In this document: in pieces, positions 54,510 through 64,000 of the stretch
Numbering within the stretch: the stretch's first letter is position 1
Layout of the letters: each line of letters opens with the position of its first letter
DNA from: Chrysomallon squamiferum
Lineage: Eukaryota; Mollusca; Gastropoda; Neomphalida; Peltospiridae
Direction of reading: 5' to 3'
NCBI GenBank assembly: GCA_012295275.1
Contig: CM022674.1
Span: 9,634,260-9,698,259, forward strand
Length of the DNA: 64,000 nt
Notes under the pieces: generated by a model
Database searches by the model: none
Told to the model about the DNA's origin: nothing
Seen by the model: only the letters and a program-made list of their open reading frames with translations
Program-made: the position numbers and the translations under genes

Positions 54510-55230
54510 AAGAAAATATTTTATATACTAGGCATGAAATGAAATGAAAAATTAATATAAAGTTTATAATATTATTGGTTGTGCAAAAAGGTTGACAATA
54601 AAGTTGTATAATGATAGATTTTCTATAAAATTTTCAAAGAAAACAACCAATCCCGTTACCATTTTCCAGACGATAAATCAAAGAAAAGGAAGAACGTTTA
54701 GAGAGAATGCTTTTGAAGTCGGTTCACCATGGTTTCGCAGACTATGGTTTATCGAGACAAGAACGTGCTATTCCGTGAAACACCTTGTCTTAACAGGTCG
54801 CCTTGTTAACTAACGTTAAACGAGCGAATCTTTGAAACAAAAAGCCAAACCGCCCCAGTGCTGCGAGTCTTTGAACTTAATTTTATTACTGCATGTTAAT
54901 TATAAGCGAGATTTTCGCTAGTGATACGGCACAGCCTGTAATGGTGGGGGGTAGAGTGGGACAACCTGGTCTCAGACTCTCTTCAAATGATTAAGGTTTT
55001 TTGTTCTAACGATTGTCTTAACGTGAATAAATTAACACAGTAATTTGCATAAAATGAGCGTGTACAAATTGAAGCTCACATCTTCAGGTTTCGTATTTCG
55101 TACTGCACTTGGTGTGGAGCATACAGGTTAACTCGGACTAAATTTTTCTTTTCTTGTTTGTAATGGATTTCACACGAATGGAGCAAGAAGCACTTTTAAA
55201 AGGTCAGCTTAATAATACCACTACTACTAA

Positions 55231-55346
<116 letters not shown>

Positions 55347-56228
55347 AAGTAATAGTAATAATAAAAGTACAGAGTAATAATGTCTGTAGAATCAAGTATA
55401 AAATTCAGGTTAAAATAAGTTTTTCACAAATTAAAATATCCCAGCATCTACGATAAGAATAAAACCGTGTAGACTCTTACTTACATACATATTTAGTGAT
55501 TATTAATGTATTAAAAGGAAGAGAAGAAATAATAAATTAGCGAGAGACAGACAGAGAGAATGAGAGAACGAAAACTGATAATGAAACTTTAAAATGTATA
55601 AATGTTTATTACATTATTTAATATAAAATTATATTGGTTATGTAAATATACAACACACTAACACTCATTACCATTAAGTAAGTATCACATTTTTCTTACT
55701 TTTGGAAAATATTATAATTTATGAGTTGTACAGAATACTAATCAGGAACTCACACTTGAATATATTTAATTGTGCGGGGAGAAAAAATAGTTATGAAAAA
55801 ATAGTTCAAAATGAAATGTCACCCTAATTAAAATATCCGTAATTTAGTTAATTAAGTAAATATATAAGTTAATTAAGTAAATATATATGTTAATACACAT
55901 TTTAACACTGAAATGTATATTGTTATTATTTTTGTTTTAGATGAAAATAAACACATGTTATGAACTCGAACTTAAATGTGTTAAATTCGTAATGCTAAAC
56001 ACCTGTTTGTTCTACCTATTGCTCGGCTGGTTTGTAAAGATGTATCTATAACCTAAATAAATGTGTAAAAGTTTCCTTAATTTTCGCACATTGAATGGAA
56101 CTATATATCATGGATGTTTTAATTAATCATGATCAAATACAATTTTATCCTGTTTTGTCCGTGGTGTATTTTGTCTTGTTAAATGCCGCCGACTGTGTAC
56201 CTGGTTGTGTGTACTAATTAACAATATT

Positions 56229-56561
56229 AATCAGTCTCGCGGAATACTTCACGCCTAACGTGGTGACAAATCACGTGTTGTTGCAGCAACAGCTCACGAC
56301 TGTGTATCGCCGACGTTACTGCTGCAGAATAGATATTTTTTGCTTCTATTGTTAAACGAACTGATTCAGAGACAACAACAAACATTACATTTAAAAAATA
56401 AAAAAAAATGGGGGGATAAAGATAAAAAAAAAACACCCACGATGACCTTAACAACTAATGTAAATTTTTGACAGCCACTTTTAAGTTGCATTAAAACTGT
56501 AATTTAGAGAGCTAAAAGAAATATTAATATGTGACTGCAGGCGCAGTGTTATGTGTACATC
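56229..56561 (+). repeat. Left arm of a large diverged inverted duplication
   Basis: Reverse-complement homology to 57801-58124. Shared blocks in order: CAGCAACAGCTCACGACTG (56284-56302), CGCCGACGTTACTG (56308-56321), CTTCTATTGTTAAA (56343-56356), CTGATTCAGAGACAAC (56361-56376), AGCCACTTTTAAGTTG (56473-56488), and a GCGCAGTGTT/GCACAGTGTT block near 56541. Intervening sequence is more diverged. CTATTGTT is a SOX-type core. Confidence 0.85.
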
Positions 56562-57800
56562 TGTATGTGTTTGCTAGTTTATGTTAAAATATAACAATTA
56601 TACATACAAACAAGATTTGAAAGAAAAAAGTCAGATACCTATATATTTTAATAAAAGAAATGATTTAATTAAAGTGATATATTTTTCATTAGTTTGGTTT
56701 TTCGTTTATTTTTTCTTCTTCATTTTTTGTTTATTTTTTAAATTATTTTTCTGTATCCGTTTGTCTGCAAATAAAATCAAATTAGTTTTAACCAGTTAAG
56801 TTAAAGTTAATGAAATGTAAACTTTTCAATTAATTGAATGACAATAGAACAATTATGTTCTCAAATTAAGCGATGTGTTTGAGATCACCTAGAGATCGAA
56901 TTACACAACACTAATCGTTTATTTCGCTTTCTAATCTCGCCATTCGTCAAGTTGGTCACGTGACACGGATATTACGCGAAACGATGTCACTACACGCCCA
57001 ATTAACGCGTAATACTTAAATGCGCAGCAAATCGAACCAGAAAATATCCTCACCGTAAACAAGTGAAACGAATTTAGAACTATTATGATTTTACACGCTC
57101 AGTCGAGCAATGACGAGCGTCATAAGAAAACTACAACAGTACGTCATCACAGTTTTGTAAGCGATATTATGATTGGTTAAGATGACATAACGATCCCGCA
57201 GTGAAATCGTTTTATATTCGTAATAAACACAACTGCTTTTAATAATTATATAATCAAATAATTATCTTTTTGATGAAAACAGTTCATTTTAAAGCTATGT
57301 AATAAACGCATCTGTTTTTATTAATTATAAAATAATTATACTATCTGATTTAATTTTATTTCATATTTGTATATAAAGCAAAACTGTGTTTAAAATACAA
57401 ATAAATGGTCTGACTATGAAAATAAAATGAATAATATTATTATAGCTATACTAATTTAACAAATGAAATACGGTGAAACTATCTAAATTTATAACTACAT
57501 ACTGTTAGTTTATAAAAAAAGAAAAGAACAAAAGACAAAAAGAATATTACCTTTTCAAGTTGAAAATACCTCAACCGAAATTCAGGAAATCCAAAAATAT
57601 CATAATATAGTTCTCAGCTCATTTAGTGGACACAAATTTTATTTCGTCTACGGAATTATTAAAAATATTGTATACAGTTATTTGGAGGTTGTCATTTGAA
57701 TTAGATACACATATATTGCTTTCTCCATTATAAAAATGATTTTAAAAAACAGATAAGAAACTCCAATGTTTTTAAGTGAAATCATTTTAATAAAGGTTTA
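56562..57800. other. Spacer of the inverted duplication, with a CpG-containing island
   Basis: The stretch 56930-57215 is less AT-rich: GGTCACGTGACACGG (E-box), AATTAACGCGTAATAC (homeodomain-type TAAT cores), AGTACGTCATCAC (CRE-like) and TGATTGGTTA (CCAAT). No transposase-like frame is visible. The flanks are AT-rich. Confidence 0.45.
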
Positions 57801-58124
57801 GGTACAAACACTGTGCGTGCCTACAGTTACTTATTAAGGTATCTTTTAGTTACCTAAAAATAGATTTAATACAACTTAAAAGTGGCTTTCGAAAATATAT
57901 ATTTTTTGAAAAGTTCATCGAGTATTTTTGTTTTGTTTTGTTTTCTTCTCTAAAATAATTATAGAGTCTATCGTTGTCTCTGAATCAGTTTCATTTAACA
58001 ATAGAAGTAAAACATATCTGTTCTGTTCCAGTAACGTCGGCGTTACTCAGTCGTGAGCTGTTGCTGTAACAAAACGTTATTTCTCAACGTTTAATTTAGT
58101 GAAATACGCAGGTGTTAAGATTAG
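57801..58124 (-). repeat. Right arm of the large inverted duplication
   Basis: Matching blocks on the opposite strand lie at 58048-58066, 58029-58042, 57994-58007, 57973-57988 and 57872-57887. The arms are about 325 bp with indels between blocks. The order is mirrored exactly, so this is one inverted duplication and not chance. Confidence 0.85.
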
Positions 58125-58429
58125 CTTTGTATAGATACAGTTTAAAATAATTTGTGTAACAGATTTCGTTTTATAAATAAAGTGTATTCAAACACAGAAT
58201 AAATAAACAAATAAATAGAACATAAAATAAAATTTGTTATTTTGTCTTATCTTTATACATTTATTTACAATATTTTAACTAATCTTTATGTCATTTAGCA
58301 TTGATACTGAATTAACTAATTCCTTTAAACAAGTATATTGTTATTTTAAATATACTGTGGCAATTTCGCATTAGTTTTTATATGTAAGCAAGAAAAACAA
58401 ACAACTGTATTATTTACTTGATGTCGCTG

Positions 58430-58567
58430 TACATTCTCGTATGTTTACCCCATCATTATTAGCCACGCCCACTGTCTGATAATTGACATTGGTTAGGCGT
58501 TAGCTGAAGTCGAAAGGGGCGAGGCTTAGTAATCGACTGATAGACGGCAAGTGGAAAAGCCGAGAGC
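58430..58567 (+). promoter_or_regulatory. Candidate Pax3/7 promoter
   Basis: Less AT-rich than its flanks, with GCCACGCCCAC (KLF/Sp-like), GATAATTGACATTGG, CGAAAGGGGCGAGGC and AGTAATCGACTG, just upstream of a start codon with a Pax-compatible donor phase. Assignment to Pax is an inference. Confidence 0.3.
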
Positions 58568-58607
58568 ATGATGTTACAGTATGTTTCACAAAGCACATTT
58601 CACACTG
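58568..58607 (+). CDS. Candidate first coding exon of the Pax3/7 gene
   Basis: ATG at 58568 gives MMLQYVSQSTFHT and then one base (G) before GTATTT, i.e. a phase-1 donor. Joined to the paired-box exon (acceptor 61283, phase 1), it reads [13 protein letters not shown] with no residue lost, which matches the short N-terminal exons of other Pax3/7 and gooseberry-type genes. The donor is not strong, and such a short frame can arise by chance. A leader elsewhere remains possible. Confidence 0.3.
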
Positions 58608-58777
58608 GTATTTCAGCCTGAATTATATCATACACTTGCACTTGAAAAACATAGACTATTTAAAAGCTGTTTCACGGTTTAATTAAACTATTTGTGCTGA
58701 ACAATTCCCGAACATCCATTCATTACTGTTTATTTTTATTTAAAATAATAATAATAATAATCATAATAATAATAATA

Positions 58778-58808
<31 letters not shown>

Positions 58809-58892
58809 CATAGTACACAGTATTTCTGGTACTAGTAGTAACAGCAATACTTCTACTAGTAGAAATAACAATAGTAGTAATTGCTGTACAGT

Positions 58893-59165
58893 TGAAGTAG
58901 TAGTAGTAGTTGTAGATATAGTAGTGGTAGTAGTAGTAGAAGTAGTAGTTATTAGTTGTGGTAGTAATAGTAGTAGCAGTAGCAGTAGTAGTGGTAGTTG
59001 TAGTTACAGTACTGGCAGCATTAATGCCTATATTGTGGTAGTAGTAGTAATAGTAATAGTAGTAGTAGTAGTAATAATTGTAGAAGTAGTAGTAGTAATA
59101 GATAGTAGTTGTGGTAGTAATGGTAGTAAGAGTTGTAGTGGTAGTAGTGGCAGCATTAATGCCTC
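58893..59165. repeat. TAG/GTA triplet tract
   Basis: Interrupted (GTA)n with point variants, open in one frame as V/S-rich protein but with no gene structure. Confidence 0.85.
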
Positions 59166-59678
59166 TATTTATAATACTGACAATAATTATAAATTAACAA
59201 CAAAAAAACAACAAGAACAGCATAAAAAAAAGAAAGAAAGAAAGAAAGAAAAAAGGAAACAAATTTAAAAAACATGTCACAAACTGTCAGCTATAATTCA
59301 TGTATAAATAAATCTATTTTTAAATATAAGACAGGTGATGTTCAGTGGAGAAGAAAATTATTTCTATAAAATTGTTACCTGCTGAGAACACAGGTGACAC
59401 ATTAACACTCATCTCAATTGGCACCATATTTTGTTACTCAATACAGTCGTGTAGAAAACAGCCTCACTTTGATGTGTTCAGCGCTATACTGTTATCTAAA
59501 CGACAGTTTCATTTCACACTTGTGGCGTGAAAGGAATCGCTGTGTTAACTAGAGATAATTTCATTGTTTGTTTGATCTCTCGCTGTCCCACTCCTAACAC
59601 CAGTGCTTTGATCGCCTCAAATAATTTTGATTTGCTAACCCTAAAAAAAAAAAAAAAAAAAAGAAATATATATATAAA

Positions 59679-59735
<57 letters not shown>

Positions 59736-60322
59736 GTAATAATAATAATAATAATAATAATATAAATAAATAATTATTATATTAATAGCAGTAGCAGCAG
59801 CAGTACTAATAGTATTGGTAGCATTAGTATTAGTATTAATAAATGTAATGTTAGTATTAGTACTAATAAATGTAGAATAGTAGGAGTAGTAATAGTTTCA
59901 GCTGTGGTAGTAATAGTTGTTGTCGTTGTTGTAGTTGTAGTAGTAGTAGTAGTAGTAATAATAATAATAATAATAAACTCATTAATTTTCATTTACAGTG
60001 AGTCTATTTTTGTGCATTTATTCTGTATAATATACAGAAATCTTATATATTTCTTAAATATAACAATATTGCAGCTATTAATAAAACAGAAATTTGAAGA
60101 AAAGATAAAGGAATAAAAAAAGAACAATAATAATAAAATGATATTTAAGAATTAGGAAATAATAATTAATATCTTCTGTGAAGTATAATTTACAAATATA
60201 ATTAAGAATCTGAAAAGATATCGATGAGTTGTGTTACACATAGAATGTTACTTTCCTTGCGATTTTACATTTGTTTATATTATAACTATAATCAATGTTT
60301 TTAAAAAGAAACAAAATAAATA

Positions 60323-60465
60323 AATAAATAAACAAACATGAATGGATATCTAAATATATACAAATAAAATAAAATAAAATAAAATAAAATAAAATAAATA
60401 AATAAATAAATAAAATAATATGAATGGATTTCTAAATATATACAAATAAAATAAAATAAAATATA

Positions 60466-60497
<32 letters not shown>

Positions 60498-60498
60498 A
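60323..60498. repeat. AAAAT/AAAT tract with ~75-bp tandem duplication
   Basis: The segment ATGAATGGAT.TCTAAATATATACAAATAAAAT occurs twice, each copy followed by ATAAA and AAAT runs. Confidence 0.85.
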
Positions 60499-61283
60499 TT
60501 TTTATCAAAAACAAAATTAATTGGTGTATTTGTTGTATACCTTTTTCTTTTTCGTTTTAGTCACATAGCCACTGAAGTTATGTGGAAAGTGTAAAAGTGG
60601 AAAGCGAACAAAATTATTTTATCAGACTTGTGTTTTGTATTTGCTGTTTAAAACATAAAGTATTAATTACTTTTTAATTTACAATATTTTATAAAGCAAA
60701 TGTATTTTATAAAATGCTGTACAACATGAATTTAACATAATTTAATATTTCATGTATTCATATTGAAATTTATCTGTTTCTGAAAACTTTTCATAGAATT
60801 TGATGAATATTGGTGAATTACATAAAAAAAAAATTGACAATATTGTAGTTTTGAGAATTTATTATATATATATTTTTTAAATTACTATATCTTTAAATTC
60901 ATTGTCATCTTCTTTCTCTACCTCTTTCTAACTTAATTTTATTTATTTATTTATTTATATAACGTTTATGCTTAAGTATTAATTATTATATACAATAATT
61001 TTATTTACAATAATTCATTTGCTTAAAACTTTACAAAGCAAAATGGAGATTTTTTTACTGATATTTTAGCACTGAATTATTAATTACCTCAACAGTACTA
61101 CTAATCCTACTACTAATAAAATAACGATAAGCTATTTTGAAATGAAAAATTAATAAGTAAACAAATAATTCTAAGAAATAAAAATATAAAATAATTAAAA
61201 AATAATTCTAAGAAATAAAAATAAAAAATAATTATTTATTTTTATTATTAATTTTTTGTCTTGTTTTATTTAATTTCTCGCAG

Positions 61284-61784
61284 GACAGGGTCGTGTAAAT
61301 CAGCTAGGAGGGGTATTTATCAATGGCCGCCCATTACCAAACCACATTCGATTAAAGATAGTTGAACTCGCTGCTCAAGGTGTGCGTCCCTGCGTCATCA
61401 GTCGTCAGCTGCGGGTTTCTCACGGCTGTGTCTCCAAGATCCTCCAACGTTACCAGGAAACAGGAAGCATTCGTCCAGGAGTTATCGGCGGAAGTAAACC
61501 GAGGGTGGCCACACCGGAAGTGGAAAAGCGAGTAGAAACGTACAAGCGAGAGAATCCTGGGATATTCTCTTGGGAAATCAGAGATCGTCTGCTGAAGGAG
61601 AGAATCTGTGACAGAGGAAGTGTTCCCAGTGTCAGCTCAATCAGCAGAGTTCTCAGAACAAAAATCAAAGGCTCGGATGGCGAGGATGAAGGTGAAGGTC
61701 ACAGCAGTTCAGGAGGTGAGGCAGACAAGTCTAGAGATGACGGCAATGACAATCAGGCTGACATAGGAGCAGACAAATCAGACG
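61284..61784 (+). CDS. PAX3/7: Pax3/7 paired-box exon (complete paired domain in one exon)
   Basis: Transcription factor of the Pax group III type (Pax3/Pax7, paired, gooseberry), acting in neural, neural-border and muscle patterning. The exon has acceptor TTTCTCGCAG and donor G|GTAAGA, phase 1 to phase 1, 501 nt. It opens [10 protein letters not shown], followed by [86 protein letters not shown] and [13 protein letters not shown]. This is the whole PAI and RED paired domain, about 127 residues. A 40-residue acidic, Ser/Gly-rich linker follows ([10 protein letters not shown]...). The group III call rests on [15 protein letters not shown] and [20 protein letters not shown]. The octapeptide and homeodomain expected downstream are not in the window. 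No Gln follows SKPR, matching the Q-minus form of vertebrate Pax3/7. Class call is sure; Pax3/7 over other group III names is likely. Confidence 0.93.
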
Positions 61785-62402
61785 GTAAGAATTTTATTGT
61801 TCTATTTCAGTTGTTTCTGAGTATTTATTCATTACTGATGGACTTAAAACTTTTGAACACGAGCAGAGTTGCCATTATAAAATTATATAATCTAGCAGAA
61901 AAGAAAAACTATAACTTTTTAATATCTCTTTATGAAATAAATATAATTATATTTTAACAAAAAACATATTCAAGATATAAATATTAATAAATTTTAGAAA
62001 CATATGCAAATCTGTTTAAAAATAATTTATTTCACTAATTAATGCCTTAGAGAGCATCAAAGATTGTATAATTTTCTAAAATATTTCGAAATGAAAACGA
62101 TGTGAAATTACCTATCGTTGTGTAAGCCCGTATATGCGTACTTTATGTGTACTTTATGTGTACTTTATGTTGTTAGTTAATGGCGCTTTTATAAACAAAA
62201 GTCATAATGAAACTAACTAGTTTGTATAGATATAATTACTTCTTACTGTGATATCTTTTCTGCATGTAATTCAAATAAAATACTTCCTCGAATTATCTTC
62301 TTTCACAGTGGAGAAATCCAGCTTCTGAAAACACTTTCTGAGGTCCTGTTTCATATTGTCAGTCTCTAATTTTATATTCTCACTGTATATACGTATGCAT
62401 CT

Positions 62403-62540
62403 ATGCATGCATGTATGTATGTATGTATGTATGTGTGTATGTACGTATATGTATGTATGTGTGTGTGTATGTATGCATGTATGTATGTATGTATGTATGT
62501 ATGTGTGTGTCTGTATGTACGTATATGTATGTATGTTTCT
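62403..62540. repeat. (ATGT)n microsatellite
   Basis: ATGT units with scattered variants, open in several frames on both strands and therefore deceptive. Confidence 0.9.
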
Positions 62541-63062
62541 GTATGTCTGTGAGTTTGTATGTGCATCAAGTTATATCTATTACAAATATTTATTTAAAAT
62601 GAGAGTGAATATTTAAAAATAAATAAATAAATAAATAAATAACGTATTAACGGCTTCGAAGGATTCACTTACATTATTATTTTATAAGAGAAGTTTGCTT
62701 GCAGTGAGTTAGCACACAGTTACGTCAAGTTGTTATGGGATTGACGTCGTCTTGAATAAAAAATAATTTGTATTTCTTTTAAAGGAAAATCTTTTCCACC
62801 TTTGTAAAGAAATTAATAGCGCAAACGTTTACTGCGAAAATATTTTCTTTTGCAAGTCGCTTTCTTCTTAAATTTAACCGAAGAATAATGCTAATAAAAA
62901 AGTCAAATAAATAAATAAATTTGAAAGAAGCATAAAGGAAAGAAAGAAGAAAAATATATATATATTTATTATTATTTTGTTGTCAGATTTAGAAATTTTT
63001 TAAGTTGATGGATTTAATAGAATTTCAAGTTTTAAACGTGAATTGTTGCAGTCTATAAAAGA

Positions 63063-63097
<35 letters not shown>

Positions 63098-63144
63098 ACA
63101 CACATTGTATCATTTTATTACCACACTACTTACTACTTAAACCA

Positions 63145-63262
63145 CACAATGTATAATTTTGTTCTAACTATATTTGATTGAGTTAAAAAACACAATGTAT
63201 CATTTTGTTCTAACTATATTTGATTGCGTTAAAAAACACAATGTACCATTTTATTCTAACAC
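63145..63262. repeat. 46-bp tandem repeat, ~2.5 copies
   Basis: The unit begins CACAATGTATCATTTTGTTC and ends GATTGAGTTAAAAAA; the third copy is partial and slightly diverged. Confidence 0.85.
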
Positions 63263-63309
63263 TATCATCTGAGTATTATAAGTACGTATGTAGATGTGTG
63301 TCTGTGGGT

Positions 63310-63416
<107 letters not shown>

Positions 63417-64000
63417 AATTCCCGTGTAAGTCATTCATTGTAATCACTATGTCAGGACGGTCTGCTTTGTGTATGTTATCTGATGTTAGGAATGTTTCTA
63501 ACACGTTTTATTAACTCACCAGCTTTCTGCCAATTCAGTCATCAAATTTACTGTCTCAAATGGATTAATGACGCGTCGTGGAACGGCTGTGCTAAAGTGA
63601 ATAGCTTTCGACAAGAGCAGAATGATATCAATACAGATTAATAGAAACATTTCTACACCTGGTAGCTCTACAAGATTACTTGTACCCGCAAATTGACGTA
63701 TTGTGCATTATGTGTGTATAAATCAGCTGTTTGCCTTCTACAAATCGTATTTTATCGGGTTTCATCGTACAAATCGATGGTTTTCGAATGAGTTCTGCTT
63801 CCTATATAGATTGTAATTTCTTGCTAATAATTGTAGTTTATATACATAAATCAGCTGTTTCCTTGAAATACAGTTGTCCTCCATTCATTTATATACCTTA
63901 CTTCAGTAAGATATGTAAATGGACGGAAGACAACTGAAGTATTACAGTTTAAAAATTCAACTACATAACTATTAAAAAAAAGTATATGTATTCCAAAAGG

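Larger units (their letters stand above)
58608..61283 (+). other. Presumed Pax3/7 intron 1, very repeat-rich
   Basis: (AAT)n/(ATG)n 58748-58808, TAG-triplet tract 58893-59165, A-run and AAT tracts 59641-59770, TAG/ATT tract 59785-59975, and a partly tandem ATAAA/AAAT tract 60323-60498. No exon seen. Confidence 0.4.

Noticed and set aside
54592-54813. Plus-strand frame with FEVGSPWFRRLWFIE
   Set aside because: Open but no start context, no matching acceptor phase to the upstream candidate gene, and no family recognised.
58924-59268. Val/Ser-rich 114-codon frame
   Set aside because: TAG/GTA triplet repeat translation.
62356-62616. Overlapping Met/Tyr/Val-rich and His/Thr-rich frames on both strands
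   Set aside because: ATGT microsatellite translation.

Overview
This window is animal nuclear DNA. Genes are split by GT-AG introns, the background is very AT-rich, and simple repeats (TG, CA, GA, AAT, ATT, ATGT, TTTC) are dense. Diploblasts, arthropods and vertebrates fit less well than a spiralian, most likely a mollusc: the Pax3/7-type paired box, the globin-X-like globin, the FLYWCH/MULE and hAT remnants and the microsatellite load all point that way. The exact lineage cannot be read from the sequence.

Layout. (1) 1-14.7 kb is gene-dense with short introns. The 5' part of PEX14 (minus, leaving the window at position 1) lies head-to-head with a compact DFFA/ICAD gene (plus, 2.6-5.3 kb). 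A three-exon CFAP107-like ciliary gene (minus, 7.6-9.3 kb) lies head-to-head with a six-exon NOL7-like nucleolar gene (plus, 10.2-14.7 kb). Intron 4 of the NOL7 homologue holds a decayed MULE/FLYWCH transposon. (2) 14.7-43 kb is mostly non-coding. It holds two exons of a minus-strand globin about 16 kb apart, whose breakpoints match the classic globin introns B12.2 and G7.0. It also holds transposon relics (hAT MITEs, a MULE fragment), a 12-bp minisatellite, and two or three orphan candidate exons. (3) 43.5-46.1 kb is a two-exon SLC52A riboflavin transporter (plus). (4) 46-61 kb is a gene desert. It holds a CpG-containing promoter with a signal-anchor-like first exon (50.05 kb), a compatible second exon (52.97 kb), CTCF-like motifs, and a large diverged inverted duplication (56.2/57.8 kb). 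(5) 61.28-61.78 kb is one exon carrying a complete group III paired domain (Pax3/7). The homeodomain must lie to the right of the window.

The most informative observation is linkage. DFFA, PEX14, a CFAP107-like gene and Pax3/7 lie within 62 kb here, and their human counterparts (DFFA, PEX14, C1orf158/CFAP107, PAX7) all lie on 1p36, with DFFA and PEX14 still adjacent and head-to-head. The most unusual non-coding structure is the ~330-bp inverted duplication just upstream of a candidate Pax first exon, with conserved blocks that include a SOX-type core. No virus, toxin, CRISPR array, rRNA or convincing tRNA was seen. All gene names rest on recognition of protein motifs by eye, with exon boundaries from splice consensus and phase; no database search was possible.
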